From Stichopus chloronotus (taxonomy: Eukaryota; Echinodermata; Holothuroidea; Aspidochirotida; Stichopodidae): DNA of 64,000 bases. Positions 25,166-37,215 of the stretch are shown piece by piece. The notes beneath the pieces are model-generated. The model was given only the letters and a program-made list of their open reading frames with translations, was not told the DNA's origin and made no database searches. A program made the position numbers and the translations under genes. Position 1 is the stretch's first letter. Each line of letters opens with the position of its first letter. Where the stretch lies: contig CM037836.1 in NCBI GenBank assembly GCA_021234535.1, forward strand, positions 26,340,769 to 26,404,768. Direction: 5' to 3'.

Positions 25166-25244
25166 ATGTTGAGAATGATATTTTCAAAACGAAGTCTTCT
25201 TCTGAGCCTTCTGTGTATCGTGTTTGTGAGAAAATCTAGCGGAG
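25166..25244 (+). CDS. CSPG4: CSPG4 first coding exon (signal peptide)
   Basis: The ATG at 25166 (A at -3) opens a 26-codon frame with a textbook signal peptide: basic start MLRMIFSKR, hydrophobic core SLLLSLLCIVFV, then RKSSG. A consensus donor GTAAGT follows at 25245, leaving one base (G) of a split codon. The large CSPG4 exon at 60298 begins with TC, giving a Val codon, and then SFYGSSYLKLPL. That is where human CSPG4 has its mature N-terminus SFFGENHLEVPV. Phase, strand, function and spacing to the mature start all fit. The link across 35 kb is prediction, not proof: another signal exon could exist, and a start at Met4 is possible. Confidence 0.65.
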
Positions 25245-25959
25245 GTAAGTTGACAAAGTTTGGACGCGAAGTTCGGACTGTGTTAGTGTGTGTTGTCCGT
25301 CCCAGACCCTGTGTACACGTTCATACTAACGATTCAGTGAATGGGTTAGTTAACAACCACCGTATTAGGGCCGAAATACTCTAGAGGCTGATATTTTATC
25401 ATAATCCATTCATTTGTAGCGTGTCTATTGTGAGATTAATGTTTTTTCAATATTCGTTAAGGCTGTTAATACAAACACTACAGTTCTGACACTGAAGTGT
25501 AGGTTACCAAGGCTGGGGTGTAAATGTGTAACTTTAACTTTAAGGGCTGTATTGCATCACCCTAAGCTATATATTTTTACCTCCCTGAAAGGAAAATTCT
25601 CAACTGGTTGTAAGTAACAGTACTCTTAAATTGCCAGCAAGTTCGAAAGATGCAGAGCAGCTCCTATTACACAGCGTACACAGGGATCCATTGTTTTGAT
25701 TACCCTTGTGGAGGAATGTAAGACAGGCTGAGGGAGGGACTAGAGGTAGGTGGTTGGGGGAATTGGAACTGTCTGGGGTGATGCATTACAGCCTTTAAAC
25801 TTAAACAAACTGCAAGAAAGCAAATTGAGTTGTTAAATTGTATGCATCCTTAAACCCATGCCTGCTTTGAATCATATGTAATCAGAAGGTGATTATTTTT
25901 CTTGTTAACGTACATCACAACATGTTGAACTTCATGGTTTGCGATTTGGTATAGAAAGT

Positions 25960-25977
25960 GGGGGGGGGGGGGGGGAA
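25960..25977 (+). repeat. G homopolymer run (about 17 nt)
   Basis: Uninterrupted G tract. Similar runs occur near 29986, 38833 and 46531. Confidence 0.9.
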
Positions 25978-27799
25978 CATCTGGCCTTTTTTTTTTACAA
26001 GTGGTAGAAGCCATTGTGTTTGTCGGTGGAACGAAAAACAATTTGGGGGAGGGTGAGTGCTGCCACTGCTATCTAAGCAGAGCGTCACCATTGGTTGGTG
26101 TGGAGTGTACAAGAAAATGTGGGGCTTTGCAACCCCCCCTCCCCAATCGCAGAAAACAGCACTTCCTGTGTGGTCTAAGATGCATGTATCCAGCCTTTAA
26201 ATAAGGATCTTATGTCTGCAATTCCTCAATCTTGAGGAAGTTCCATCTAGGCCTATAAAGAAAAGAAAAAGAGATGACTTGAGATAGGCCTAATATGTCA
26301 TATAAAAAGTCATTGAATTATGCAACCTGTTTTATGCAACAGTGTTGGAAAACCTTGTTCAATTTCCCACAGACACCATTGAAAATCTTTTCGTTTCCTG
26401 CTAGCATTTGTTTACGGTATAACAGGCATGGGAAGGCATTCGAGCAAGTCTATGTGGTATTGTGGTGTTCCGGGGTAAGGCGGACACTGGATGGGGCCAG
26501 CTGCGGAACCCTTTACAGGGGCCCAGGGGGTGAAGCCCCTTGAAGATTTGCTGTTCCTTGCATATCAGAATGGTAAAACAGGTGCAGCTGAAGAGGTACA
26601 ATAAGACTAACCTTAGCATTTGTCCTCCATTTACATTTGTCACGAAAATGGAAAATATTTTAAAGTTGTGCATATTAGTTATATCCACAGCTCATAGCCA
26701 CAAATCACCTCCTCTATTTTCCTGATTAGCCATAACTGAGGCTATATTGTAGTTTTATAAAAAAGAGAGCAGTGTTATATAAGCTACAGCAGTAGACCTG
26801 AGGTTCTGTGTTCCCTTGCAACTACACATAGACTTAAAGCCAAGGATTGAAATGTTGAAAGTTATGACTTCATTAAGGTTGTATACAGTACTCTCAAAAA
26901 ATGAAATGATAGAACTATCTCTCAGATTGCAGAAAATGGCACTTCTCAGTCTCTCTGGCCTGGTAATTTCAATTTCTGCTAAATTTTGTTTATTTCGTAG
27001 AACGTATGTTAAAAAATGTACTTTCATTAAGAATAATGTGTATTTTTTATTTGGGTTACAAAAAGTGGGGGAGAGGAACAGATGTTTGAGTGTCCTTTCC
27101 CCTCAAAAAAATTGGAAGGCACATGTCCCCCCCCAAAAATTGATGCCCATGTTGAACTTGAAACATCCAGGAAGGAAAAATTGCGAGTTACTGGACTGAA
27201 GATGAAAGAGTAAGCAGTTGTCCCTAGTCCTGCACTATTTTGAAAAATCAAAATCTCGCAATTGCCTGTGCATTTCTCTTACCTATAGCCTAAGTCTTCC
27301 TTTATTATTATGCTGGATATCAGTACTTGGTAAGGAAGCTGTTATGCTGCAAATTTAAGCAATTGAACAACAAAAGTGTTATCACTTTGAGCCATTCATG
27401 AATTAGCATGGAGGGTACACAAACTCAGTTTGGGATGACTGCACTTTCCCTTGGAAGTGAAGAGGTAACCTACAGTGAACATTTTCTATGCTGGTAAATG
27501 GTAATCAGACGCGAACATAACAAACTGAACTTGCATGCTCAGGTTTTTTCTAAAAATAGAGCACATATTAGTCTATTTTGGATTTGAGATACTGTACATG
27601 TATGCTTATTGTTAACATTTGCTGCATGTGCATTATGTTAATAGAAAGTGTCTGTTCACCCAAACGTGTTCATAAGAATTATTGGCACAAGCAAGATATT
27701 AGCCATGCAGTCAGATTCTGAATAAACGTTTTGGTTTTGCATAAGTGGGTGTATCCAGCTGTCCCATTTCTTCGGTATTGGTGTTAATGTGTCAAGTGC

Positions 27800-28093
27800 C
27801 ACAAGACCATTGTCTCGTCAATAAACATCTACCAAAGCTTCATCTCTTCAAAACATTATGCATATGTTGAGTAACAGAAAATGCATCATTTAAATTTTGG
27901 AAAGCTCAGGTGAACAAATTATTTTTTAGCAACAAGTAACTTAATTTCTGTCTGTTAGAAACTCATTTCTTTAAAAAAAAAAAAGGCCACCGTCCTTCCT
28001 TATTTTGATTAATGTATCATTCTGTGTTCACAAACATTGGTAGTTAGTAGATATGATTCTTTTCAGTGAAACAAATGCCTTATTTCCCATTAA
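27800..28093 (+). mobile_element. TTAA-flanked MITE, family 1, copy B (left end decayed)
   Basis: Collinear with 9355-9632: shares AAGCTTCATCTC, AAAACATTATGCAT, GGTGAACAAATTA, GTCCTTCCTTATTTTGA and TTTCCC at the right end with TTAA at 28090-28093. The left terminus is no longer recognisable. Confidence 0.75.
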
Positions 28094-29619
28094 GGTGTAG
28101 ACTAACCATGTTGGCATGTATACTTGTCAGTGCCTGGAGGTATGCTTGTTAGTTTGCATGGGTGCCCAAACATGCATTGAATGATGGCAACTCTCAGCTT
28201 GAAGTTACCTGCTGTGTTTACTTTGATTTGATAATAAACATATGTTTGAAACAGGAAATGACATATCAAATGATGAAACCACATATTGCTGACTGTGTGA
28301 GACTGCTATAGCATTCTTTCAAATCATCATCAGTAATTGTCAGCCACATTAGTTCTAGCAATATCCTAAAATTGCACTAACACTGTATACATCCCAACTT
28401 CTCAACTGCAAGTATATGTTCAAGTGTGGGCAACTACCCCTATGGAAAGTGTTAACAGCTTGCTACTAGGTGACAAGGTGTTAATTAAATTGTGAAGTTG
28501 CAATTTCTTCTGTGTATATCTCTTCAGGGATGTAAGTACCCACCACTTGAAATGCACAAGTTACAAATTTTGCTAAATTTTGTCTGCAATCATACATTTG
28601 CAGATTATGAAACTTGTCTGCTCTGCTTTATTGAAATTGTTTGGTTTTGGGCGGTTGTTTAGTCATTGCACCATTGAAGAAATACTTGCCAATCAAAAGA
28701 TTTAATTCCTTGAATTATGTCCTTTTTAAGTTTATATTTCTTTATAATCTTGACTGTCTTACAGTGAAAAAGAAAACAACCAAAGTTTAAGAACTGAAAC
28801 CTTGATTTGCATTTTTAGATCAAGCTACAGAAAAACCAGTCTTAGTTTTTCACTTTATCAAATTTCAAGGTCAAAGAATCACTTAACTTGCAAAAAGACA
28901 ACAAGTAAGCAATGGACAGAGTTACAAATCTTATCCGTATGGTTTTGCATGGTTATTCAAACCCCTGCTATCCTTTCATGTACAGTACTCCCAACGTGCG
29001 CTGAACTGTATATTTCATCAGTGATTCAGATTGCTTGTTGTGAATAGAAGTGCTGGATATTCAAGTCACTTAGCTTAGTGATCTAGTACTGCAGTTTAAT
29101 GCATATGCATTGAACGGCACAAATACCTGCATGTGCATACACACGTGCCTAGAAATCGAGTGTATATCAAAAGAATTCCCAGAAATACTGTACGTGCACA
29201 TCATCAAGTACAGTAGTCCCCAGATCCGCACGCCTTGTCACTCTGAATGTTTTGCACTACCTGAAAAGCATGTTGTGTGGTTCAGTACTTTCTTCACAGT
29301 GCTAAAATATCTCCTGCTCTTGTACAATTTTGTAGTAGGCCTGCTGTGTAAAAGTTTACTGAGTGAAGGTCCTACAAATGTATGGAAAATGACCTCGCTA
29401 CCAGACATCACTCAGTTCAAAAGATGGTTGCATAGGTTGTAAGAATGTGTCACATTCATGGAAAGGCATTATGTAAAAGTCATGCTGACACCTTCTGCTG
29501 CCAGCACCTAAGACACTGTATTATGCAATATTGCAAGTGTGACCTTTGACCTTGAACCATGACATCATAGGACAAGTGGACACACATTTCATACCTAAGC
29601 AACCTACCCACCAATTTTT

Positions 29620-29980
29620 GGTTCCTTGCATCAGCAAAGGAACCTATGCAGTCAGGTTGGCATGTGTGTGGGTGTGTGTGTGTATGTGTTTGTGTGTGTG
29701 CATCTGTGACACTTGCTTAGGTACGCTCTAACTCAGATGAAAGTCAAACTTGGTACGTAGGTTTGCCATATTGAGTAGGTGTGCCCTATTGTTTTTGGTG
29801 GAGGTCAAAGGTCATCTGAGGGAACTGGAGACAAAAGTCTGTTTTGCTGGGGTACGCTGTAACTCAATAGGGGAATGTCAGATGAAAGTCAAACTTGATA
29901 CCTGTATGTAGGTTCGCCATATTGAGAAGGTGTGCCCTGTTGTTGTTGGTGGAGGTCAAAAATCATCTGAGGAACGGGGG
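29620..29980 (+). mobile_element. Helentron-like hairpin element, fragment
   Basis: Starts with hairpin GGTTCCTT...AAAGGAACC, whose arm bases differ from other copies but still pair. It is followed by CTATGCAGTC and a GT microsatellite (about 29664-29700). Two internal units of about 150 bp follow, one with a perfect AGGTCAAAGGTCA at 29802-29814. The right end is not defined; a G-run lies at 29986. Confidence 0.7.
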
Positions 29981-30324
29981 GGGGGGGGCAAAATTCTGGA
30001 AACCTTGTTATGCTATGGATGCTCATATGTTCCATCAGTCTCCCTCCAGTGCATCATGGAAGTACTGCTTGAGTTAGCAGTTTCTTGATCAAAAGTTAAA
30101 GCAGCAGTGCTGTTTGCAGTACTGTAGGTGGTCACACCAGACAAGTTTTGGCTGGATCAGTTTACCTCCTCGTGCCTGAGTGCTAATGTGTGCATTCATG
30201 TAAGTGTCTTTTCAATTAGTGAGGTTGGCAGGTAACAGTGAAAGAAAATAAGTCAGTTGGTGTTCTTACCAGTTAAACTAGACCCCATGAGTCCCTCCAG
30301 CGCATGCTATCAGTTTGGAGGACT

Positions 30325-31006
30325 TTAAAGTGATTGCGTGTGTACTGAAAAACCAAAAAGATAAGATTATGTTTAATATTAACTTTTTCTTTATTATTAA
30401 ATGTACATGCGAGGTTGTACATGAACGGACTATGTCTTTCAATGAAGAAAAATGACAGTAACTACTCCGAAAAGCGATGGGATCGGCGTAAAAACAGTAA
30501 AAAACAGTAAAAAACAGAAATCATATTTGAAAATTAATGGATCTTTCTATAACCACCTACATGATGAATATGCAACAGAACAGGTCCCACTAGTGTATCA
30601 AAAACATACTACTCAAGTCGTCACTCCTTGGTAGGTATTGGGAATTGTAGTATTCGGTGAAAGGAAACACTGTATTTACAAATAACCTACGAACTGAACG
30701 CAGTCTTGCCCGCGGCATCAGTGATCGTGAGTTGTTAACTGAATATTCAATACTAATATACTTCCCATTGGTTTGCTTAAAGAAACACACCGTTGATTTG
30801 AATGAAAACTGTCAACCACTACATTATCGTATTCTACACTTTTTGTCATTATGTTAGAAGAATTTGAAATCATATGGCAAAATTAACCAACTGAAACCTC
30901 TTTATTCTCCCCGATTGTCTGAATGGTGTAATTAAAAGCCTTACCAAACTTTTGGAGATGAAATTTCAATGTGTTTACTTTTTGCCTACATGGGTAATCA
31001 CTTTAA
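30325..31006 (+). mobile_element. TTAA-flanked MITE, family 2, copy A
   Basis: 682 bp between TTAA sites (30325-30328 and 31003-31006), with termini AGTGATTGC at the left and TAATCACT at the right (one mismatch). It is collinear with 42084-42766. Small open frames have no recognised domain. Confidence 0.85.
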
Positions 31007-31402
31007 AGGGGCATAGATGTGATAAGCCTTATTGCAATTTGCAGAGCCCCTTCTTGAAATGACAGATTCACAGCTGTTTGTGTTTTGTAAAATGAATGGG
31101 ATATTGCTGCATATTGCAGAAATCAACATCTTCAATTCATTGCATTAATTGACATGGCCTTTTTTTGATATTTTTTAACTCAGGCATATCATTTTACAGT
31201 ATGTATATTTCAAGTACAAGGAACCAAAGTGCCCATAGGCTGTTGTGAAATCATGCAAAATACTGTACTTCTTCTCTTACAGATTGTATGTAACACTGTT
31301 GATGGTTGGTCACTTTAGTGCTATGAAAGTGGTTCCATGTTGGTGCATGTTTGTCATGTTTGGGGTCCAATGTCTGAAATGGGCCATTTTATAAAAGCAT
31401 GC

Positions 31403-32676
31403 CATAGGCAGGGGAATCTATGCAGTCCTGATGTCGTGTGTGGGTATGTGTGTGTGTGTGTGTGACAGTTGCTCGTAAACACTCTATCTCAAGAAGGGTA
31501 ACTCTGAGTAATTTCAGTTTTGGCATGTTGGTTGCCCATATTGAGTAGATGATCCCTATTGTTTTTGGTGTCCAAATCTTGCATATTAATGAGGTTATGG
31601 GGTAAAACAAAAAAAATTTTAAAACTGCCATAGTTCCTTATCCATGGGTCAGATTTGTTTTAAACTTGATAAGGTTGTCTGTTATTAACAGGTTCACAGC
31701 CCTGTGAAATTTAATGGTTATCAATAGAGAGGAAGGGATAATTTTTCACTATAAAACAATAATAATAGCCTAAACACCATTATTGTGGTTATTAAAAACT
31801 ACCGTACAAATATATATTGATCTACATTGTGCAATAGCAGGTGTTTATTCTCTCGCACACAGTTAACTCAATGGGATTGCTCCCTACAGTACTGCATTTG
31901 TAACTTAGTGAGTAACTTCTAGTGTGGGGGGCTAATAAGTTGTCCAGAGAGAGAGTCTTGGTATGGGGGAGGTCATGGGGTCAGATAGAAAAGCATGCAA
32001 TGGAATGTTAATGGGTTTATGAAAAAAATGAAGAAAATAAAAAAAACATCTGTTCTGTCATTTATTTGGATAATATCAATATCCAGAGGAACAGCTGGTA
32101 GCAGAACAAGGTTTCTTAACAATCAAATTGGAGTGCTTTCAATCATATTTCACAATGTCGGAAAAGATGGAGGAAGCAAAAATATTGGGGAGGAATCATA
32201 ACTTAGGGTCAACTTACCAGGACTTTGAGTGTGTTAAAAGCTACTTGTAACAAGGAAGAAATTATCCTGGTGGTTTACGAAGAATTTTGAGGTAAATATG
32301 GCAGACAAGCTGAGTTCAGATGAGGTAAGGTTGAGTTATTTGATTCAACTAACAACAGGCGAGACTAGAAGCAGCATTGATTACTTGTGTGTTTCTTGGA
32401 GCTCAGAGATAATGTTGACTGATTTCATACCGTACTCATAGCTGTACTTGATGTGTGGGTTGTATGGCCTGGGAAGGTGATCCCTATTGCTTTTGGTGGA
32501 CATTAAATGTCGCAGTCATTTTAGGTCACCAAAATAAAGGTCATTTTGGGTTAAAGGCTTGTGGTGTATCAAGAAAAATAACTGCAGTTGATCTTATACT
32601 TGTGATTTGAATAATTCATGTTTGTTGTAATATAACCATGTAGCAAGGAATCACAAAGCCTTTTGGCTTTCTGGTT
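31403..32676 (+). mobile_element. Helentron-like hairpin element, copy B (near-identical to copy A)
   Basis: Matches 10305-11588 along its length with scattered substitutions and a few small indels, including the WNVNGF open frame (31995-32201). It has the same 3' end, GCAAGGAATC, hairpin AAAGCC-TTTT-GGCTTT and CTGGTT. The left hairpin is partly lost: similarity begins at ATAGGCAGGGG. The high similarity means recent activity or recent copying. Confidence 0.85.
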
Positions 32677-32789
32677 AAAGTTTCATTTTTGGTGACTTGG
32701 CCCTCTCAACGGAGTACATTATCTCCTCCCTGTACACTATGTAAAGGGACGAGATGAAAAAAAAAAAAAGTTACTGCAGCACTGTATGG

Positions 32790-32990
32790 CTACTTTGTAG
32801 CCTTGAGGCACCTGGAAATCTTTCTTGACCAGAGAAATCTTTTTTTAAAACATCAATGTCTTGACACATCATAAGATACTGGTGCACATGGGATATGAAA
32901 TGTCTGCCATGAAAAAAAAAAAAAAAAAAGAAGAAAGAAAAGTGCCCTTTCATGGAAGAACTTCATTTGTCGATGAAATATTTCTTCACA
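32790..32990 (+). repeat. dispersed CTTGACCAGAG repeat, forward copy
   Basis: Carries GCCTTGAGG, CTGGAAATCTTTCTTGACC and CATCAATGTCTTGA, shared with 40580-40830 and, reversed, with 13640-14110. It is interrupted by an A-run near 32913-32930. Confidence 0.65.
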
Positions 32991-34399
32991 GGTGTAAATA
33001 TCACCAACAGTAACTGAAGAAATTAATAACACTGTAAGTTATCTCCGCACAGTCACAGTATACTGTAGTATGTTTCCCCATAGTCTATAGATTAAATCAT
33101 TAAACCAGTGCCAAAATATAAAGTTCATGGTGTCTTTTTTGTCCAAGTTACCAATTACCTGCAAACTTGTGTGATCTCGATGTGCCCGTACTGTAGTTAC
33201 AAGTCAGTGATGACTGATGACTGCATTTTTGTCAGAAAGGCACTGGAGCTAGTATTTTCTCAGTTTGTCCAAATTGGATTGAGGCACGTACACATTCTCG
33301 ATCACTGGTTTGAAAGTACACTTGATGTTTCCATGGAAATGAGGATAGTACTGTACATATCTTATTTGTAGCCTAGCAACCATGTTTCTGCAAGTGATGA
33401 ATTGACAAGGGAGATAATCCAGAGTTTTCAATAACATTGTCATTACACAAAGATTGCCGAAAAAATTTACTGAGAATAGGTATGATTGCATCTGCGTATC
33501 GTGTATTTTTCATGTAGTACCATCATGTGTAAACTACAGTATTTTTAACACACTGAAGAAAAGCTTTGGTAGTACCACTGTTGTAATGTCTTTATGCAGT
33601 AGCTGGTCAGGTTTTAGCAGATCTGAAAGTGGAATCAGGCTACATGGAAACCATGGTACAGTATTAAGGCAACACGGTATTTCTATTAGGTATGAGTGGT
33701 TGAAATTGCAGGATTGACCAACTTGGGATTGTGAAGATCACATAAATGTAACATTCTGCCAGGCTAAGTACATTTTCACCTGAAGTGATATACTGTACAT
33801 TCTAAAAGGTTACAGGTAGCATGTAGGCCCTCCATGTGATTCAAGGAGCAGTATCATTTTGCATTGACAGAGCTTCAAAGTAAACTTCTATATTTGACAC
33901 CATTTGACTCATACCCAGACTCTGTACAGTGCAGTAGTCAGAAGCCGAACACCGCAAGGTTTCAATTTATGATAAAGGTCTTTTAACACTGACGTCCTGA
34001 CTGCTGGTGTTATTCTCCCATGAACAAGTTGAGCCTGGTCCATCAGGGAAATTGTGTTTACATATGACTTAAAAGCTGTGGAAAGTGTTGCAGTGTAATG
34101 TTTTGAACATGGAAGCAGTCCTACTTCCATGGTTTGAACATGGAGACCTACAGTATAGGGCTATATGTGTGAGTGGCTGTGTGTAAGTTTTTCAAAGATT
34201 GTCACCTTCGATCAAAATCTTTGTTGTATTGCTACACTTGTAGCAATCAATATCTGTAATAGCCAGTCAGGTATTTCTGTTTACAAGTTATTGTAATGCC
34301 GTAGTTAGGACATGTTTAAAGTGTTGGCCTGTTATGGTACTGAGACCTTAAAAAATCAGAAAGTAGACATTGTAAATACATTAAAAATTTTAATTTAAG

Positions 34400-34880
34400 A
34401 CCTTTTTTCATTTATTAAATTCGAGTATAAATATAAAAATATTTATGGGAGTGAAACAAAAGAAATACAATAAAATGGGAGACAATATCATGAATTATAA
34501 CTAGCACAGCATAAAAAAAAAGACACTCCTTTGCTGTAAGCAAATTGCATTTTATCACTAGACATGTTCACATAATCCATTAGAAGAGGAAGCATTATCC
34601 TTTGAAGACTATCAAAAGCTATACTAGGAAGATCAATTGGTCTGAGTCATTGGCACTATTAGCGTGATTTACTTTTGGAACAGCTGATGTCAGGGCAGAT
34701 TTCCATAAACTTGAAATTTCATTTTCTAAAATACTTTGCCGAAAAATATATGTATAAACAGATGCTAATTCATTGGGGGAAATACTTAAAAATCCAGCAT
34801 GGAATACCATCAGAACCACACAAAAATTGAATTTTTGTTTTAAATTCTTTTGAAATTCAAATTTTTTTGGGGGAAATTCT
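34400..34880 (-). pseudogene. decayed non-LTR retrotransposon reverse transcriptase
   Basis: On the minus strand the sequence spells, with frameshifts, the finger/palm region of a non-LTR reverse transcriptase. GSDGIPCWIFK (family GPDGIPxWxLK) shifts to ELASVYTYIFRQSILENE and LWKSALTSAVPKVN (family IFNxSLxxGxxPxxWKxAxVxPIPK). It then runs through a block resembling NDxRPISLL to IAFDSLQRIMLPLLMDYV (family FERxVxPxLxxY) and MQFAYSKGVS (family LQFGFRKGxST). At least two frame changes plus stops show it is dead. No ends or tail are visible. The clade (CR1/L2/Rex-like) is a guess. Confidence 0.8.
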
Positions 34881-35639
34881 AATTTATGATCATAGAGTCC
34901 TCTTCCATTTTTCAGGCTTCTCCTTGGCCATCAGTTTTACTACAGTTTGGCATGATCCATTGGTATAGTAGTGTAGCCTGTGTGTCTCTTAATGAAACCA
35001 ATAACTGATGCTCCTTCCTCCTTTTCATCACTTATGCAGCCCCACAGTTGCTATACCTGTTTAATATTCATTTCTTGAAAAGTTTTTTTCTCTGACTGAC
35101 TGGTAGATGGACAGACCAGTGAAGGGGCTAGTTGGCTGACTGATGGACTGACTGGTCCAGTGCACCTGACTGAGCCATTCCATCTATATTTCATTCCTAA
35201 ATACAGTGTAGGCAGTGCGAAAGAAGTCACTGTACATCCAGATGGTACACTTTACCAGACTTGCTGCCATTATTTCGTCCACCACCAAAACTAAGTAAAG
35301 GAAACCCCTCATTGGGTCCTGTGAAGATTGAAAACCACACACCAACATGATGGCAGCTCTATCTTTGATTGGCGAATAGGTCAAGTTGATCTCCACAGTA
35401 GGAGGTATTCACACTCAAGGGAAAATTCACACTCCAAGGGGAGAGTAGAAAAATTCCTTCAGACCTGAGGTCTGTCTGTAAGTTACCCTCCAGATATACA
35501 CAGTGTGCATGCTTGGGTCAGCTGGTAAAAGCTGAGATGCAGTGGTAGTGGCTGAAATAACATATCCTTCAATATACTCTTAAAAGGATACACAGGGGTA
35601 TCTAATGCAACGTGACAGAGTTTCTGTGAAGTGCAATAT

Positions 35640-35745
35640 TTCACAATTCACATTGTAGACAAATGTATGCATTAGTGAAGCAAGGGGTAATTATAGTCAC
35701 TCTTGAATACCAACACCAATGAGTTGTGGGAAACTGATAGACTGC
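35640..35745 (+). repeat. TCACATTGTAGACA repeat, internally deleted copy
   Basis: Shares TTCACATTGTAGACA at the left and AAGGGGTAA/TATAGTCACTC, GAATACC and GAGTTGTGGG at the right with 43110-43290, but lacks the middle. A left-end fragment occurs at 53518. Confidence 0.7.
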
Positions 35746-35890
35746 AGTCTTATATGAGAAATTCACTCATTGGAATAATTGATTTCAACAACATGGTTCC
35801 TTTCAGACTTGTCAACTTTCCTTTTTCACCGGGAGACTCCCAGTTTTTGTCCAGCCTCCTGGTGTCTATCCTGACTTTCTCTCTGTTTTT

Positions 35891-36790
35891 GATTCCTTAC
35901 CGAAGGCAGGCAAGGAATCTACTCTAGGCGTTGGTGGTGGTGTGTATGTGTTTCTGAAGCCTTGGCTTGTAAACACGATATCTCAAGAAGGGAAAGTTGC
36001 TGGAACTTCAAAAATGGTGTGTAGGTAGTCCAAAGAGAGTTGATGGCCGCTATTCTTTTTCAGGTAGCTGAAAGGTCATATGAGGTCACTGGAGCTGAAA
36101 GTATGAAAACCTATCAATGGAGATATATCTCAGCAACTGAATGTTACTGGAACTTCAAACTGTTATCATTGTTAGCACTTAATTAAAATAGATGATGTGT
36201 GTCATTTTTATTGAGATCAAAGGTCATTTGAGGTCAATAGAGGACATAGTTTGCAAACCTTGTAAACACGGTATCTTAAGAAGGGAAGGGTGCTTGAACT
36301 TCAAAGTTGTTGTGTTGTAAGTCCATTATATGTCGATGATCCCTATTGTTTTTCATTGAGATCAAAGGTCATTAGATGTTAATGTATGAAAACCAACTAA
36401 GGGGAGATATTGCAGCAACTGAATGTTGCTGGGACTTCACACTCTTTAGAGTTAGATGATGTCTGTCATTTGCTATGGAGGTCAAAGGTCATTTGAGGAA
36501 ATAGTTTGCAAATTTTGTAAACATGGTATCTCAAGAAGAGAAGGGTGCTTTAACTCCAAAGCTGTTGTGTTGGTAGTTCATTGTGAGTAGATGATTCCTA
36601 TTTTTTTTCATGGAGATCAAAGGTCATTTAATGTCACCAGCGGTTAATGTATAAAAACCTTCTAATTTGAGATATCTTAGCAACTAAATGTTGCTGGAAC
36701 TTCACACTCTTATCACTGGTAGATGATGTCTGTCATTTGCTATGGAGGTCAACGGTCATTTGAGGTCATGGTTTTGAAGACTTCTAAACA
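35891..36790 (+). mobile_element. Helentron-like hairpin element with tandem core units
   Basis: Begins with hairpin GATTCCTT...AAGGAATC (35891-35919) and a short GT-rich tract. Several tandem units of about 120-250 bp follow, each with TATCTCAAGAAG-type, TGATCCCTATT-type and GATCAAAGGTCATTTGA-type blocks (near 36070, 36225, 36360, 36479, 36614, 36745). One unit has a perfect AGGTCAAAGGTCA at 36479-36491. The 3' hairpin is not clearly present. Confidence 0.75.
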
Positions 36791-36981
36791 CAATTATCTC
36801 ACAGAAAACGTACAATTACCCAAAAGGCCAGTTTTTTGGCCTCAATATCAGGTGACTTGAATCACATGACTTTTGTTCTGTCACTTGTATGGCCTAGGGA
36901 ACAATGTTGAGCACCCTCATTTCACAGAAACACATTTTCAGAATATTTTTCCTTCACTTTGGGACCTTTTTTTGAGCAAAT

Positions 36982-37215
36982 GTTGACAACAGATACAGCG
37001 TGGAAGACGCTCTTGCATTGGTTTTGGATGATGCATCACAAGAGGACATTGGCGACTGTGATATGTGACATAAGAGTAACTTTGAAGGTGAATCCGAGTC
37101 AGAGTTTGATAGCTAAGAGAATGAATCTAAAAGCGAAAGTGTAGCAGGTACTGATGTTAGTAAAGGGTTTGATTCTGCAAGTGTAAATAGCAAAGTGGAT
37201 TACAAAATAGAGCAA
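36982..37215 (+). pseudogene. piggyBac-type transposase N-terminal relic
   Basis: The frame reads YSVEDALALVLDDASQED then IGDCDM, stop, then an acidic stretch FEGESESEFDS, stop, ENESKSES. The order of (F/Y)SxEDALxL followed by Asp/Ser/Glu-rich sequence is typical of the N-terminus of piggyBac-derived transposases, but the catalytic domain is absent and the similarity is short. It is broken by several stops. Confidence 0.4.
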
